In this document: piece after piece, positions 23,572 to 35,671 of the stretch
Numbering within the stretch: the stretch's first letter is position 1
Layout: each line of letters starts with the position of its first letter
DNA from: Monoplex corrugatus
Lineage: Eukaryota; Mollusca; Gastropoda; Littorinimorpha; Ranellidae
Direction of reading: 5' to 3'
Assembly: GCA_030674185.1 (NCBI GenBank)
Contig: CM060312.1
Coordinates: 70,408,237-70,472,236 of the forward strand
DNA length: 64,000 nucleotides
Made by a program: the position numbers and the translations under genes
The notes under the pieces: generated by a model
The model's database searches: none
The model's input: the letters and a program-made list of their open reading frames with translations, nothing else
Told to the model about the DNA's origin: nothing

Positions 23572-24854
23572 ATAAGGATTTGTATTTATGCTTTGTTGAT
23601 ATACCAAGGCTTTCGATCGAGTAAGACATGAAGAATTGATCAACCAACTGGAGAGACTCAATGTCGATGGAAAAGATCTACGAATAATCAGGAATATGTA
23701 CTGGGAACAAACAGCTGCAATGAGAATAGAAAACAATATAAGCTCTTTTCAAAATATCAAAAAGAGGAGTCAGACAGGGTTGTGTTTTGTCACCAGATCT
23801 GTTTTCACTATATAGCGAAAACATCATAAGAAACCTAGAAGAAGACCCTGGATTAAAGGTTGGATGGAAAATGATAAACAACATTCGGTACGCAGATGAC
23901 ACCGTGCTAATTGCAGAAAGTGAAAGGGACCTACAAAACCTTGTGAATATACTAGAAACAGAAAGCAAAGGTAAGGCGTTGGAACTAAACAGCAGGAAGA
24001 CTGAAGTCATGGTGATCAGTAAAAAACATGAAATCTCCTCATGCAAAATAACAGCAAATGGCACAACCTTGACACAGGTTAATAAGTTCAAATACCTGGG
24101 AACGATCATTTCATCAGACGGCAGATGCACATCGGAAATAGCTGGCAGAATCGGCCAAGCCAAAACAGCATTCAAGAAGATGACAAGCATTCTTACCAAC
24201 AAATGCCTATCAATTAACATCAGAAAGAGAGTCGTTGAATGTTGTATAGAACCAATACTGTTGTAAGGATGCGAGGCGTGGACAGTCAGCAAGCAAAGCC
24301 GGAGCAGGATCGAGGCAGCCGAGATGTGGTTTCTCAGAAAATGTTGAGAGTACCATGGACAGCAAAGAAAACAAACGAGACAGTCTTGATGGAGGCAGAC
24401 ACAAGTAGATCACTCATAAGGAAGATTAGGAAAAGACAAGCAACATTTATAGGCCATTTTATGAGGAAGGGGGATTTGGAGCACCTGGTCACAACGGGAA
24501 AGCTGGAGGGAAAGAGAGCACCAGGTAGACCCAGGGAGAGAATGCTGGACGGACTTGCACAATGACTGGGAGGGGAGGGTGGGGAGATGCTGGGGGCAAC
24601 GAGAGATAGAGATGGTTGGAAGTCCATGTCGCCAACGCCAAGTCGTGGCAGGGCACACGCTGGATGATGATGATGATGATGAGTGAGTGTAGAGTACAGC
24701 CCTGTCACGTAGTCTCAATCCTAAATGGAACTCCACAGCATCGTCATTATCATCCTCATCGACATCATCATTGCATTGTAAAAAAAGTGTGCCAGCTTCT
24801 GTGGCCATTAAGGTGGCGCCATAAAATGGGACGAAAATATATGGTATGATAAAC

Positions 24855-25255
24855 TCTTATTCAATAAACAAAACAAAACACGCACAACTTTCAACCTGTA
24901 GGATTAGCTCATTGCGGACAACACGTCAAGGGAAGTAACTCCCACATTAGTAGATAAGCCTTATTGTTCTTGTGAATTGTGCTGTCCTTTGCCAAGCGTG
25001 CACAAAAGACGATAAAAACACAGATTCAGTCGGTTAAGGACAAAATCAAGAGATGAGATGATTTCTCTGATATTTGATTAAGTTAGAGGCATTGTTGCTC
25101 TGGATACCACTTAGCACCCTCAGATGTTTCTTGTTAACCTAACCTGATATTTGATCGAGGTAGAGAAGATAACTCTGATCAGAAAACGCACACAGTGGTG
25201 CTATGTTAGAGTTATGTTCCTTAGTTCAACGGAATAGCAGGGAAGTTATCGGATC
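24855..25255 (+). repeat. local duplication, copy A (empty site)
   Basis: Runs from TTCAATAAACAAAAC through GGATTAGCTCAT, CAAGGGAAGTAACTCCCAC and GAATAGCAGGGAAG. Copy B (25785-25837 plus 28401-28750) matches at roughly 85-90% by eye but is split by an RTE. It may itself be an unclassified dispersed repeat. Confidence 0.85.
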
Positions 25256-25321
25256 TCTTGATTAAAATCTAGATGAAAGTGACTTCCGGCGTATAAGCAA
25301 ATATGAACCAGAAATGTACAT

Positions 25322-25372
<51 letters not shown>
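25322..25372. repeat. (CA)n microsatellite
   Basis: About 25 CA units flanked by the palindromic TGTACATG on both sides. Confidence 0.95.
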
Positions 25373-25374
<2 letters not shown>

Positions 25375-25784
25375 CATGTACTCTTCCAGTCCATTAACAA
25401 ATCAGTAATTTTTCCCTGTTTTTCTTTCATTGATAGGACGTATTTAACACTATGTGTTTACCAATGAAATAGTATGCATTTGTTTTCTTAAGAATACCTT
25501 AAAACAATTGATAAGTAGGGCATATTTATCTCTACATGTTTACCAATGAAACATGATTTTTTTTCTTAAGAGCACTTTACAATAATCAATAACTATGATA
25601 ACATTTCAGATTCCATTCTGACAGGAACATATGAGCTCATTTGATTTAAATGAAAACTTACGAGAAAGGCTTGAAACAGTCACTTGAAAAGCGTGAAATT
25701 TAACGCTGCATAGTCTGAATCAAAATGATTGGGTTTAAACAAAGAGAAACAACGAACCAGCACACGAAAATGGAATGCTGAATG
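25373..25784. other. no gene seen
   Basis: AT-rich. The motif TACCAATGAAA..TATG recurs at about 25458 and 25541, a short imperfect ~85-bp duplication. Confidence 0.4.
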
Positions 25785-25837
25785 CGTATTCAATAAACAA
25801 AACAAGATACGATCAAATATTCAACATGTAGGATTAG
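25785..25837 (+). repeat. local duplication, copy B left part
   Basis: TTCAATAAACAAAACAAG through GTAGGATTAG. It ends in the ATTAG target-site duplication at 25833-25837 and resumes at 28396. Confidence 0.8.
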
Positions 25838-28395
25838 ACAAATCAAAAGCAGTTAAGGGATACTGGGGTGTGTCCGACAGAGTTTTGCTGTTCAAGTTGG
25901 GAGGCAAACCATTTGATATCAACATCATTCAGGTGTATGCACCAACATCCGCAAGTACTCAGGAAGACATCGACAACTTCTACGAAGTATTAGAGATAGC
26001 CAAAGTCCAGTGTAAATCACAAGACGTTACTGTAATAATGGGAGATTTTAATGCTTAAGTGGGACAGGATAGGGTGGAGGATATAGTTGGACCTCATGCC
26101 TTGGTACACAAAATGAAAAGGGTAAGAAACTTGTAGAATGGGAACAAGATGAATGAGTTTATAGTAGGAAACACCTGGTTTGAGCAGCCCAATAGAAGAA
26201 AGTGGACCTGGATGAGTCCAGGAGATAATACCAAAAATCAGATTGACTACATCCTTATCAACAAAAGATTTAGAAATTCTTTTCTTTCAGCAAAAACACT
26301 ACCAGGCGCAGACTGCAACAGTGATCACAATCCGGTAGTGGGAAGGTTTAGGCTGAAATTCAGGAAAAGGAAACAGACCAAAAACAACATCAAATTAAAC
26401 CTTGGACTCTTAAAAACAGACGAATTGATACATAAAAAAAATTAATGTACATGTTCAAAACAAATTCAGTGCTCTGGAAGACGCTGGTGACAGTGAGGAA
26501 CAATGAACAAAGTTGAGGAATTCGATAAATGAAGCTTGTGAGGAAATCCCTAAAGCAGATAGAAAAGCAAAAAAGAACTGGATGGCTAATGAAATTTTGG
26601 GCTTGATGGAGGAGAGGAGGAAGGCAAAGAGAAATGAGGAGATATACAGGAAGATAAACAAGGAAATCAGGAATAGGTGTAATGAAGCTAAGGAAGCTTG
26701 ACTGAAATCAAAGTGCAAAGTAATGGAAGACCGACACAAAACGGATCCTCATGGTATGCACAGACGAATTGAAGAAATTGTCCACAGAAAAAATGCATGC
26801 ACATCAACTGGTTGCTTGAAATCGAAAGATGGCACGCTTATAATGGTAAAAGACAAAATATTAGAAAGATGGGGAGAGTACATTAAAGACCTTTTTGAGG
26901 ATGACAGAAACGAAGAACACGTTAGAGCGGCACTGAAAAAGATGAAACCGGGAAAAGTCCCAGGACCAGACAACATTACTGCAAAGGTGATTGAAGCCCT
27001 GGATGAATTTGGCATAGAAAAAATAACAGTCCTCCTAAGTGACATTTACGACCCTGGAAAAATCCCCAAAGATATGTCAAAATCAATTTTCATTGCACTT
27101 CCAAAGAAGACAGGCGCTATAGAATGCGAACTCCATCGCACAATCAGTTTGATGAGCCATGTAACAAAAATCCTGTTAAGAATAATCATGATGAGGATAA
27201 GGAATAGAATCAAAAGAGAAATAGCAGAAGAACAGTGTGGATTTGTGGAAGGGAAAGGAACTATTAATACCATATACATCCTAAGAAGTATCATAGATAG
27301 GTCAAATGAGATGAATAAGGATTTGTATTTATGCTTTGTTGACTACACCAAGGCTTTCGATCGGGTAAGACATGAAGAATTGATCAACCAACTGGAGAGA
27401 CTCAATGTTGATGGAAAAGATCTACGAATTATAAGAAATATGTACTGGGAACAAACAGCTGCAATGAGAATAGAAAACAATGTAAGCTCTTTCCAAAATA
27501 TCAAAAGAGGAGTCAGACAGGGTTGTGTTTTGTCACCAGATCTGTTTTCACTATATAGCGAAAACATCATGAGAAACCTAGAAGAAGACCCTGGATTAAA
27601 GGTTGGATGGAAAATGATAAACAACATTCGATATGCAGATAACACCGTGCTAATTGCAGAAAGTGAAAGAGACCTACAAAACCTTGTGAATATACTAGAA
27701 ACAGAAAGCAAAGGTAAGGGGCTGGAACTAAACAGCAGGAAGAGTGAAGTCATGGTGATCAGTAAAAAACATGAAATCTCCTCATGCAAAATAACAGCAA
27801 ATGGCACAATCTTGACACAGGTTGATAAATTCAAATATCTGGGAACGATCATTTCATCAGACGGCCGGATGCGCAGCAGAATCGGCCAAGCCAAAACAGC
27901 ATTCAAGAAAAATGACGAGCATTCTTACAACAAATGCCTGTCAATTAACATCAGGAAGAGAGTTCTTGAATGTTATATAGAACCAATACTGTTGTACGGA
28001 TGCGAGGCGTGGACAGTCAACAAACAAAGCCAGAACAAGATTGAGGCAGTGGAGATGTGGTTTCTAAGAAGAATGTTGAGAGTTCCCTGGACAGCAAAGA
28101 AAACAAACGAGACAGTCTTGATGGGGGCAGACACAAGTAGATCACTCATAAGGAAGATTAGGAAAAGACAGGCAACATTTATAGGCCATTTTATGAGGAA
28201 GGGGGATTTGGAGCACCTGGTCACAATGGGAAAGCTGGAGGGTAAGAGAGCACAGGGTAGACCCAGGGAGAAAATGCTGGACGGACTTGCAGAGTGGCTG
28301 GGAGAGATGCTAGGGGCAACGGGAGATAGAGGCAGATGGAAATCCATGATCGCCAACACCATGCGGCAGGGCACCTGATGATGATGATGAGCAGT
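25838..28395 (+). mobile_element. RTE LINE copy 5, 5'-truncated, long ORF
   Basis: Begins inside the endonuclease (DKSKAVKGYWGVSDRVLL) and ends in (TGATGA)n. It is flanked by ATTAG at 25833-25837 and 28396-28400. The 551-codon frame 26723-28378 holds the whole polymerase and C terminus: VDYTKAFDRVRHEEL (motif A), GVRQGCVLSPDLFSLY (motif B) and FKYLGTIIS. The catalytic box reads YADN, not YADD, so the enzyme should be inactive. Upstream stops and frameshifts separate the endonuclease. Confidence 0.95.
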
Positions 28396-28400
28396 ATTAG

Positions 28401-28750
28401 CTCATAGCAGAGTACATGTCAAGGGAAGTAACTCCCACATTAGTAGATAAGCCTAACTGTTCTTGTGAATTGTGCTGTTTTTTGCCAAGCGTGCACAAAA
28501 GACGATAAAGACACAGATTCAGTCGGTTTAGGACAAAATCAAGAGATAAGATGATTTCCCTGATATTTGATTGAGTTAGAGGCTTTGTTGCCCTGGATAC
28601 CATCCAGCACCTTTGGATGTTTCTTGTTAAACTAACCTGATATTTGATTGAGCTAGAGAAGATAACTGATCAGAAATCGCACACATTGATTGTATGTTAG
28701 AGGTATGTTCTATAATTCTAAGGAATAGCAGGGAAGGTTATCGTTTGACA
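28401..28750 (+). repeat. local duplication, copy B right part
   Basis: CTCATAGCAGAGTACATGTC through GAATAGCAGGGAAGG, matching 24908-25255. Confidence 0.85.
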
Positions 28751-28999
28751 AAAGCCAGTTGGTCGAACACTCGAGCTTAATTTTGTGTATCATTCAGACT
28801 TGGAAGTTGAACAAGTCCTCAGCAATGACGCGTGCCTTAAAATGACGTCAGTCGTCATGTTCTTATCAAAGACCTGTCTGGTAGACTTAGTCGGGATCTA
28901 GTCCAAGGTCTACTGTGTTCAACGCAAATGTGCAGAGAAGGGGAAAATGCAATGTTGATACATATCATTCCACGGATCTTTTCAGCTACGTTTGCATAG

Positions 29000-29107
29000 A
29001 CTACCGGAACACCGAACTGTGACGGTAGCTGGACAGAATTCGTTCCAACTGGAATCAGTGGGGGGACACTTCGGTTCAGAGCAGTGAGGATCGGAAGTGA
29101 CTCTTAA
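29000..29107 (+). CDS. possible terminal exon, unknown protein
   Basis: Behind an acceptor-like TACGTTTGCATAG, an open frame of 35 codons ends at TAA. It starts TTGTPNCDGSWTEFVPTG and continues GGTLRFRAVRIGSDS. The alternation of hydrophobic and polar residues suggests beta strands, as at the end of a lectin-like or jelly-roll domain. No upstream exon was found, and the acceptor is only fair. It may be a fragment of a lost gene. Confidence 0.3.
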   Translation, partial: TTGTPNCDGSWTEFVPTGISGGTLRFRAVRIGSDS

Positions 29108-29490
29108 TCTTATTCTTTAAAATTTGCAAACAAACAGACAAACCAACCAAGAAAACCGACTGTCTTACTTAAGGGGCCATAGGAAGCTGACTCCAGTATG
29201 AAAGATATTCTGTTGTAAAATCAAAAGCACGGTTTGACTTTGAGGAAGTGTTAGCTTTTGAAAAATTCTTGTGTGTTTTGAACGAAACCAGAATGTGGTT
29301 ATAGATCTAAATCTAGACACGGATACAGAAGAAACGGCATGACGCTTTCTGGAGCACAATCCAAACGCATTATTGTTTTGGCAGTGGACGAGACTGAAAA
29401 ATCTGAATACACTTTTGACTGTGAGTAGATCCAATATGTTGTTTGTCAACCATTACTGATGCACATACATAGGCTACGCATACATGAGCA
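29108..29490. other. no gene seen
   Basis: AT-rich spacer with no splice-bounded frame. Confidence 0.35.
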
Positions 29491-29533
29491 CACGCGCGCG
29501 CACACGCACACACACACACACGCACACACACGC

Positions 29534-29610
<77 letters not shown>

Positions 29611-29804
29611 CTATATATATATGTGTGTATATATACATATACATATATATATATATACATGTATATATATATATCTATATATATATATATATATACAAAC
29701 ACACACACACATGGACACACACGCACATACACACAAACAACACACACACGCACCCACACACAAATAAAGACCACAAACCAAACACACGCACGCTCATAAA
29801 CACA

Positions 29805-29903
<99 letters not shown>

Positions 29904-29905
29904 AG
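29491..29905. repeat. (CA)n and (TA)n compound array
   Basis: (CA)n with CG islands, (TA)n at about 29575-29695, degenerate CA, then pure (CA)n at 29806-29900. Confidence 0.96.
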
Positions 29906-30344
29906 ACGCAGAGAAACACAGAGAGAGAGAGCCTGGGGATAAAATCATGGAAGAAATGGAAGAAATTCTGTACAGTCAGTGAGATCACCTGAGCTGTGTT
30001 GTACCAATGTTCTCATTCGGTTCAGAGCGCCAGCCAGAGGATCATATGACTATGAGAATTAGAAAGCTATTTGGGCAGGCTGCCAGATTTCCACAGTGCA
30101 GACCTGAAAATGTTCAACATCACCTGGCCATGGATCTCCATCCTTTTCCACAAACATGAAACTTGGACACTGTTGACTCAGAGAAGACAGACCAGGCCTG
30201 CAAGTTCAAGATCATATTTCCAGGCAATTGTCATTGCATATCGTCGTCGTCGTAGCAGTAGTAGGAGTAGGAGCACGAGGAGGAGGAGTAGGCTTCCGTC
30301 AGTCAGCGTCGACTATGGATGATAGGGCCAGTGCATGGAAAGGC

Positions 30345-30605
30345 ATTCTCTGCGACATTGGCTGCATGTATGGATGCTGGCCATAGGACTGCCTTCATAG
30401 TAGTTTGCTTTTCGCATGGCTATCCTTTCCTCAGCTAAGGTCTGGATCTTCTTTTTCCCCGATCAGGGTTGTTTCTGGATCACACTATGCCAAATGTTGC
30501 GGTTGGCTGATTTGTCTTCCCAGCTGTGTGGGTTGATGTCCAGATCTTTCATATCACGCTTTATATCGTAGCTGGAGGTGGCCAGCAGATCTTTTGCTAG
30601 AGACT
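30345..30605 (-). mobile_element. LINE 3' fragment (third family)
   Basis: On the minus strand the frame reads YDIKRDMKDLDINPHSWED and continues with an IWHSVI-like segment, the characteristic C-terminal tail of many LINE polymerases (RYKD..KRDMK..DI....WE). Related pieces lie at 40050-40445 and 57386-57684. Confidence 0.7.
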
Positions 30606-31721
30606 AGTTCTTTTCACTCTTTACACCTCCCCCCTGTCCACCATCATCAACTCCCACTCTATAAAACACCACTTCTATGCTGATGACACCCAACTTCAAG
30701 ACAGTGACTCACCTGATAATATACAGCGCCTGTTGACTCGCACCACTGAGTGTTACTCGGACATTAAGAACTGGATGACACACAATAGACTTCAGCTTAA
30801 TGACGACAAGACAGAAGCTATCCTCATTGGCACCCGTCAGAAACTTTCTCAGCTGCCTCCTCTTTCTCTCCCATTATGTAACACATCAGTCCCAATTTCT
30901 GATTCAGCTAAAAACCTTGGTGTCTGCATTGACTCTACCCTCTCCATGAACAACTTTGTTTCTCAAACTGCCAGATCTTGCTACTATCATCTCCATCGTA
31001 TAAGCCTGATCAGGAAGTATCTCTCTGTCGAAACAACTGCAAAACTCGTTCTCTCCTTCATAATGTCTCGCATTGACTATTGCAATTCACTCCTGTCTGG
31101 TCTTCCTGCCTCCACCATTCACATCCTACAGCGCATTCAAAACAATGCTGTACGCCTTGTACTCAAAAAGAAAAAAGCTGACCACATATCTCCTCTCCTG
31201 GCACAACTTCACTGGCTCCCTGTATCAAAGCGCATACAGTACAAACTAGACACCATGTGCTACAAAAGCCTCAATAACGCAGCCCCCGATTACCTGTCAA
31301 GCCTACTTGAGATCTATCTTCCCTCACGTACCCTCCGCTCTACCTCCGATCCTCTGACTTTTCGCTTTCCACGCACTAAGCTCAATACCTATGGTCTACG
31401 AGCCTTCTCTGTTTCTGGTCCACTCTCCTGGAACAAACTTCCTCTCTCAGTCCGTCAGCAACCTACTTTTGTCTCCTTCAAGTCCGCTCTCAAAACTCAC
31501 CTTTTCTCCTCTGCATAAAATCCTAACCTCACTCAACCCCTCCCCCCCCCCCCCCTTGCAGCTTGTCTCCGCTTGGAGGGGAATCACATTTTTATAATAT
31601 ATAATTGTGTAAGGTGTGCTCTCTGTGGTTTTCCATTGCTTTTATTCTTGCTTTTATTGCTTTTTATTCTTTCTCCCCATTTGTAGCCATGCGTGTGTGT
31701 GTGTGTGTATGTGTGTGTGTG

Positions 31722-31759
<38 letters not shown>

Positions 31760-31860
31760 CGTGCGTGTGTGTGTGCGTGCGTGCGTGCGTGCGTGTGTGT
31801 CTGTTTCAGCGCTTAGATTTGATTTTGCGCTATATAAATATTGTAATTATTATTATTATA
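30606..31860 (+). mobile_element. L2-like LINE copy 4, longest coding copy
   Basis: Contains FYADDTQLQDSD, the catalytic YADD box (about 30676), then an open frame through TECYSDIKNWMTHNRLQLN, SRIDYCNSLLSGLPAST and HWLPVSKRIQYKLD to KSALKTHLFSSA at 31518. The 3' UTR follows, with a poly-C run (31542-31555), (TG)n/(TGCG)n at 31689-31798 and an (ATT)n tail at 31845. It is truncated upstream of motif C, so motifs A and B are absent. Confidence 0.94.
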
Positions 31861-32655
31861 GTAAAGGATATAGGCACATCGTATACCCTGAAAATAAGGC
31901 CAATGACTAAATTAGTAAATAATGAACACGATCGTCGAGTGGGTGCACAGGAACCAAACGCTGGAGAGTTTGATCACGTCACCCGTCATATCACTGTCCA
32001 AGTTAATGCCTCAGAATACCCTGGAAGAAGGCCTTCACTGAAGACGGGAGAAGAAGAGCTGGGTGGCATATATATACTATTGATATAGCAAAGACTGAAT
32101 CAACCTCATGTATGAGAGACAGAAATGGAGAATCCAGTCTGTTGCTGTTGTTGTTGCTGCTGCTGCATCCCATGAATTTGAAATTTGGATTTTTTTGCAG
32201 AGGTTCATCGCTCTTAAAGTTTGTCATTTTTTTCAAGAGATTCACCACTCTCAGACAACTCTGTATGCGCTTCACACAATCTATCATCCGTTATTCGGAA
32301 GACTTCATTAAATTAACCTGCACAAAATCTTATGCGCTGGCAAAGTAATGAAATGAAGGGGAGATTGCTCGGGAGGGGGAAACAGGATCTATCAAATGCT
32401 AAACTGACACGCCAGAATAATTGGAGCATTATTTACTTGTTGACTTTGATTGTTTATTTGCTTGCATACATGAAAGGGCTGGAAAGTGGCTGTTGTATTT
32501 TGTGGATGATTGATATTGTCGAAATGTTTTTGATTGAATGTTTTGTGATAGATTTATGATCATATTTCAAGTATGTCATATGATATATTTATGGTCGAAT
32601 CTTAAGCAGCTGTGAGAATGATGTACGGGTAGTGTGGATCCAGCATATCTTCATT
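31861..32655. other. no gene seen
   Basis: Open frames here lack splice borders. One frame near 31940-32070 has a protein-like composition (GEFDHVTRHITVQVNASEY) but no family match. Confidence 0.35.
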
Positions 32656-32659
32656 TTGA

Positions 32660-32850
32660 TTTTCGAATGTGGATTAAACTTAAAGTTTTGAATTGAAATG
32701 AACTGAATATAAGCTTGGCAGCGAACAGACCAGTTTTTATGTTGTGTGCTGGAACTGAACTCGAGACATCAGATCTTAAGTCCATGGCTGTATCTATTAC
32801 AAGAGCAATCCAGCCATTGAGTTGTCCCTCACCCCCACCTCCAATCTCAA
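32660..32850 (-). mobile_element. possible tRNA-derived SINE
   Basis: Read on the minus strand, CAATGGCTGGATTGCTC resembles an A box and GAGTTCAGTTCCAG a decayed B box, about 45 bp apart. Family not identified. Confidence 0.3.
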
Positions 32851-32984
32851 CGACCATGCTGGGCATTGCATAAGAAGAAGAAGAACACCTTAGACTAAGA
32901 GGACCTGAAACAATGGGCTTCTAGCACTTTGAAGTAAGGAACTCATGGTTATAATAACATCAACAACAATAAAGAAATCAAACA

Positions 32985-33190
32985 AAAGAAGAGCAACAAC
33001 AACAACAACAACAACAACACAACAACAACAACAACAATAACAACAAGGAAATCAAAATGAAGAAGATGAAGAAGAGCAGCAGCAGTAGCAGCAGCGGTAG
33101 CGGCAGCAGCAGCAGCTACAGCACTACCACCACCACTGACTGCCAACCATCACCACAGCCACCACCACCACCACCACCACCACCAACAAC
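32985..33190. repeat. (AAC)n, (AGC)n, (ACC)n tract
   Basis: Successive trinucleotide runs with short interruptions. Confidence 0.93.
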
Positions 33191-33439
33191 AACAACAATA
33201 AATTATACTATAGGATGAAAGCTGAAGAGATAGACAATACATTCTCTTCGCCATTAAACCAGTTGAGCGTCAATGTTCCATGTGGAAATGATGTGTCAGA
33301 CTTTCAGTTATGACCACAGCATCATTTTCAAAACAACGACACAATAGCAACATGCAGCAGCAACAAGAAGAAATATCCACACAGACGAGATAAGAATCAA
33401 ACCGACCGTCAAACAGGCAAGTTGGTGGGATTGGGCTCG

Positions 33440-33533
33440 ATTGTTGTCGTTGTCGTTGTTGTTGATGTTGTTGTCATTGTCTTTGTTGTAGTAGTTGTTG
33501 TTGTCGATGTCTTGTTGTTGTCACTGTAGTAGT

Positions 33534-33567
<34 letters not shown>

Positions 33568-33670
33568 ATAGTAATAGTAGTAATAGTAGTAGTAGTAGTT
33601 GTTGTTGTTGTTGTTGTTGTTGTAATATTTGTTGTTGTTGTTGTTTTGTTATTGTTGTTGTTGTTGTCAC
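33440..33670. repeat. (GTT)n, (AGC)n, (AGT)n tract
   Basis: Compound trinucleotide array about 320 bp upstream of the first USP exon seen. Confidence 0.93.
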
Positions 33671-33987
33671 AACGGATTTTGTTGGTGTGAAATGTGGGTT
33701 GCTGTCCCCATTGAAATCATGTATTCTACCAGGGCAGCTCTTTTGTTGCTGGAATATTTAAAGTGCCGCAGGGGCTACCTCGGCTTATCATCATAACCTT
33801 GTTCGTGGACCATCACCGAAGTTCTAGTCTAGGTCTGGGAATGGATGTGCACGTGTGGACAGTAGATGTGACTTTGGTCAAGTATCGAACCTAAGCATTC
33901 TCAAACCTCTCACTTCCTAGGACAGACAGCTATATCATCCTTGCACCACTTGCCCACAAAATCAGTGCATTGCCTTTCTGTGTTCAG

Positions 33988-34065
33988 ATTACTGCGACCA
34001 CATACAGAAAGAGGGCGATAAACTGGTCTTGGTCCACGTACCAGAGGATAGTTTCTTCTTGGTGG
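33988..34065 (+). CDS. USP exon (strand 2)
   Basis: Acceptor TTCTGTGTTCAG and donor GTAAGT bound 78 bp. After two bases the frame reads YCDHIQKEGDKLVLVHVPED, then SFFLV, matching the helix-1/strand-2 segment of animal USPs (family pattern W/Y-C....GD.L.L.HV.E). Exit phase is 1. Confidence 0.72.
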
Positions 34066-34119
34066 GTAAGTGTTTGAGGTTTTCAGAGCAGTAGGTTCCG
34101 TTTAATCATGGCCAGCCAA

Positions 34120-34441
34120 AAGAGACAAGAAGATCATTAATAAAGAAGATCAGAAAAAGACAAGCAACATTTACAGGACATGTTATGAGGAAAGAGAAAT
34201 TAGAGCACCTTATCACAAATAGAAAAGTTGGAACTTGGAGGGAAAGGGAGCACCTGGTAGACCCAGGAAGAACATTTTGGACGGACTACCAGATTGGCTG
34301 AGGACAGAGAGGGTGGAAAATGTACTTGCAGCAACAAGGGATAGATTCGTATGGAGGGCCATTATCGTCAAGGCCATGCGGCAGGGCACATGATGATGAT
34401 GATAATGATGATGATAATGATGATGATGATGATAATGATAA
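34120..34441 (+). mobile_element. RTE LINE 3' end, copy 6
   Basis: C-terminal RTE sequence (TRRSLIKKIRKRQATFTGH-like, then LEHLITN) ending GCACATGATGATGATG and a longer (ATGATA)n tail. It sits 55 bp after the first USP exon. Confidence 0.87.
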
Positions 34442-34778
34442 GTTTCTTTTAGTATGAAATTAGACCATTGAGTTCTTATTTCACCACTCACGCACTAACA
34501 CGTTGTGTTTTGTAGAGGAAGTATGTTTCTCAGGAATGTTTATACGATTTCTTTTAGATTTTAGTTTATTAAAACATTTCACGAAACCATCAATGTTGAA
34601 ATATTATAATGTTGAAGAAAGTCTGTTGGCTGAAATTTCTCACCTGACTTCTTTCTTTACATCAAAGACGCGTTCTAATTCATTTTTTGTATGTTCTTGG
34701 TTCCTATCTGCTTAGCCTTCGACAGTCACTTTAATTCAGATTTCACACTGACGCAAAAAAAAAAAAAAGAAAAAAATT

Positions 34779-35043
34779 AACGAAGAAGATTAGGAAAAGA
34801 AAGGCAACATTTATTCTCTGAGGCAAGAGAAATTAGAGCTCCTAATCACAACAGGAATACTTCTGGAAAAAAAGAGCACCAGGTGGACCCAGGGAGAAAA
34901 TATTGGATGGACTTGGGCGGTGGATGAAGACAGAGAAGGTGGAAGAAGTACTTGCAGGGACAAAGGATAGATTCATATGGAAGGCCACGATCGCCAACGC
35001 CATGTGGCAGAGCATATGGTAATGATGATGACGATGATTGATG
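34779..35043 (+). mobile_element. RTE LINE 3' end, copy 7
   Basis: A second, more decayed RTE 3' end in the same intron, starting GAAGAAGATTAGGAAAAG and ending near GATGATGACGATGATTG. Confidence 0.82.
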
Positions 35044-35474
35044 CATTATTATTATGCAGCCTGCATCAAAGCGACCGCCAGTGAACACGTCAATAGAAGC
35101 AAAGACACATGAAAATAGAATGTGGACGTTTAATTAGTTACTGAAAGAACACGGGTGCGAATCGTCGGATAGTTAACAAGTTGCCTGTTCTCAAGTGAGC
35201 CAGATGATAAAAAAAAAAACCCAACAAAACAAAACAACAATAACAACAAAAAGTTTTTCTTGATCCAAGATAAGTGGGACTGCCCGCGTCCAAGCAAACA
35301 GGAACCAGAAGAACAAGTAAACCAAAAGGAACGCGTGTTCAATACAAGACAAGACAAGACAAGCGCAAATTTTCGGCCAACCGGCCATTGTCAAGCGCAA
35401 ATGCACGATCACAAACAGACACCAAACAACGGATAATAACAAAAAGACTAAAACTTCCCTGCTGCCTCGTCCAG

Positions 35475-35521
35475 TGAATAAAAAGGGACCAAATGGAATA
35501 CCAGCGTGCCTATGAGCAGTG
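35475..35521 (+). CDS. candidate USP middle exon
   Basis: The frame DQMEYQRAYEQ ends with two bases (TG) before the donor GTAAGA. Those bases plus the first G of the next exon give Trp, and the result reads on into REAKARQLKEGANKISALEK, as expected for the long USP helix. The acceptor is unclear: CTCGTCCAG at 35474 puts a TGA in this frame. Included on phase and context, not on strong similarity. Confidence 0.35.
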
Positions 35522-35604
35522 GTAAGAAGTGAAAGTTTTTCTTATTTCAGCTACTGAATACGTTTCCTCAATTTACATTCATATGCGTCTGGTTTTACAA
35601 TCGT

Positions 35605-35630
35605 TGTTGTGTTGTTGTTGTTGCTGTTGC

Positions 35631-35671
<41 letters not shown>

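Larger units (their letters stand above)
20529..24690 (+). mobile_element. near full-length RTE LINE, copy 4
   Basis: The 5' end GGCAGATGTGATGCGTCTAG matches the start of copy 11. The endonuclease region (about 21070-21840) shows KVATWNIRTM, GDINAKVGQD and the DYILINKRFRNS block. The polymerase follows, with VRQGC-like remnants and IRYADDTVLIAESE near 23889. A (GATGAT)n tail closes it. A nested L2-like LINE splits it at 22823-23571, and several frameshifts and a TGA (near 21631) disable it. RTE elements encode one endonuclease-reverse transcriptase that copies itself by target-primed reverse transcription. Confidence 0.93.
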
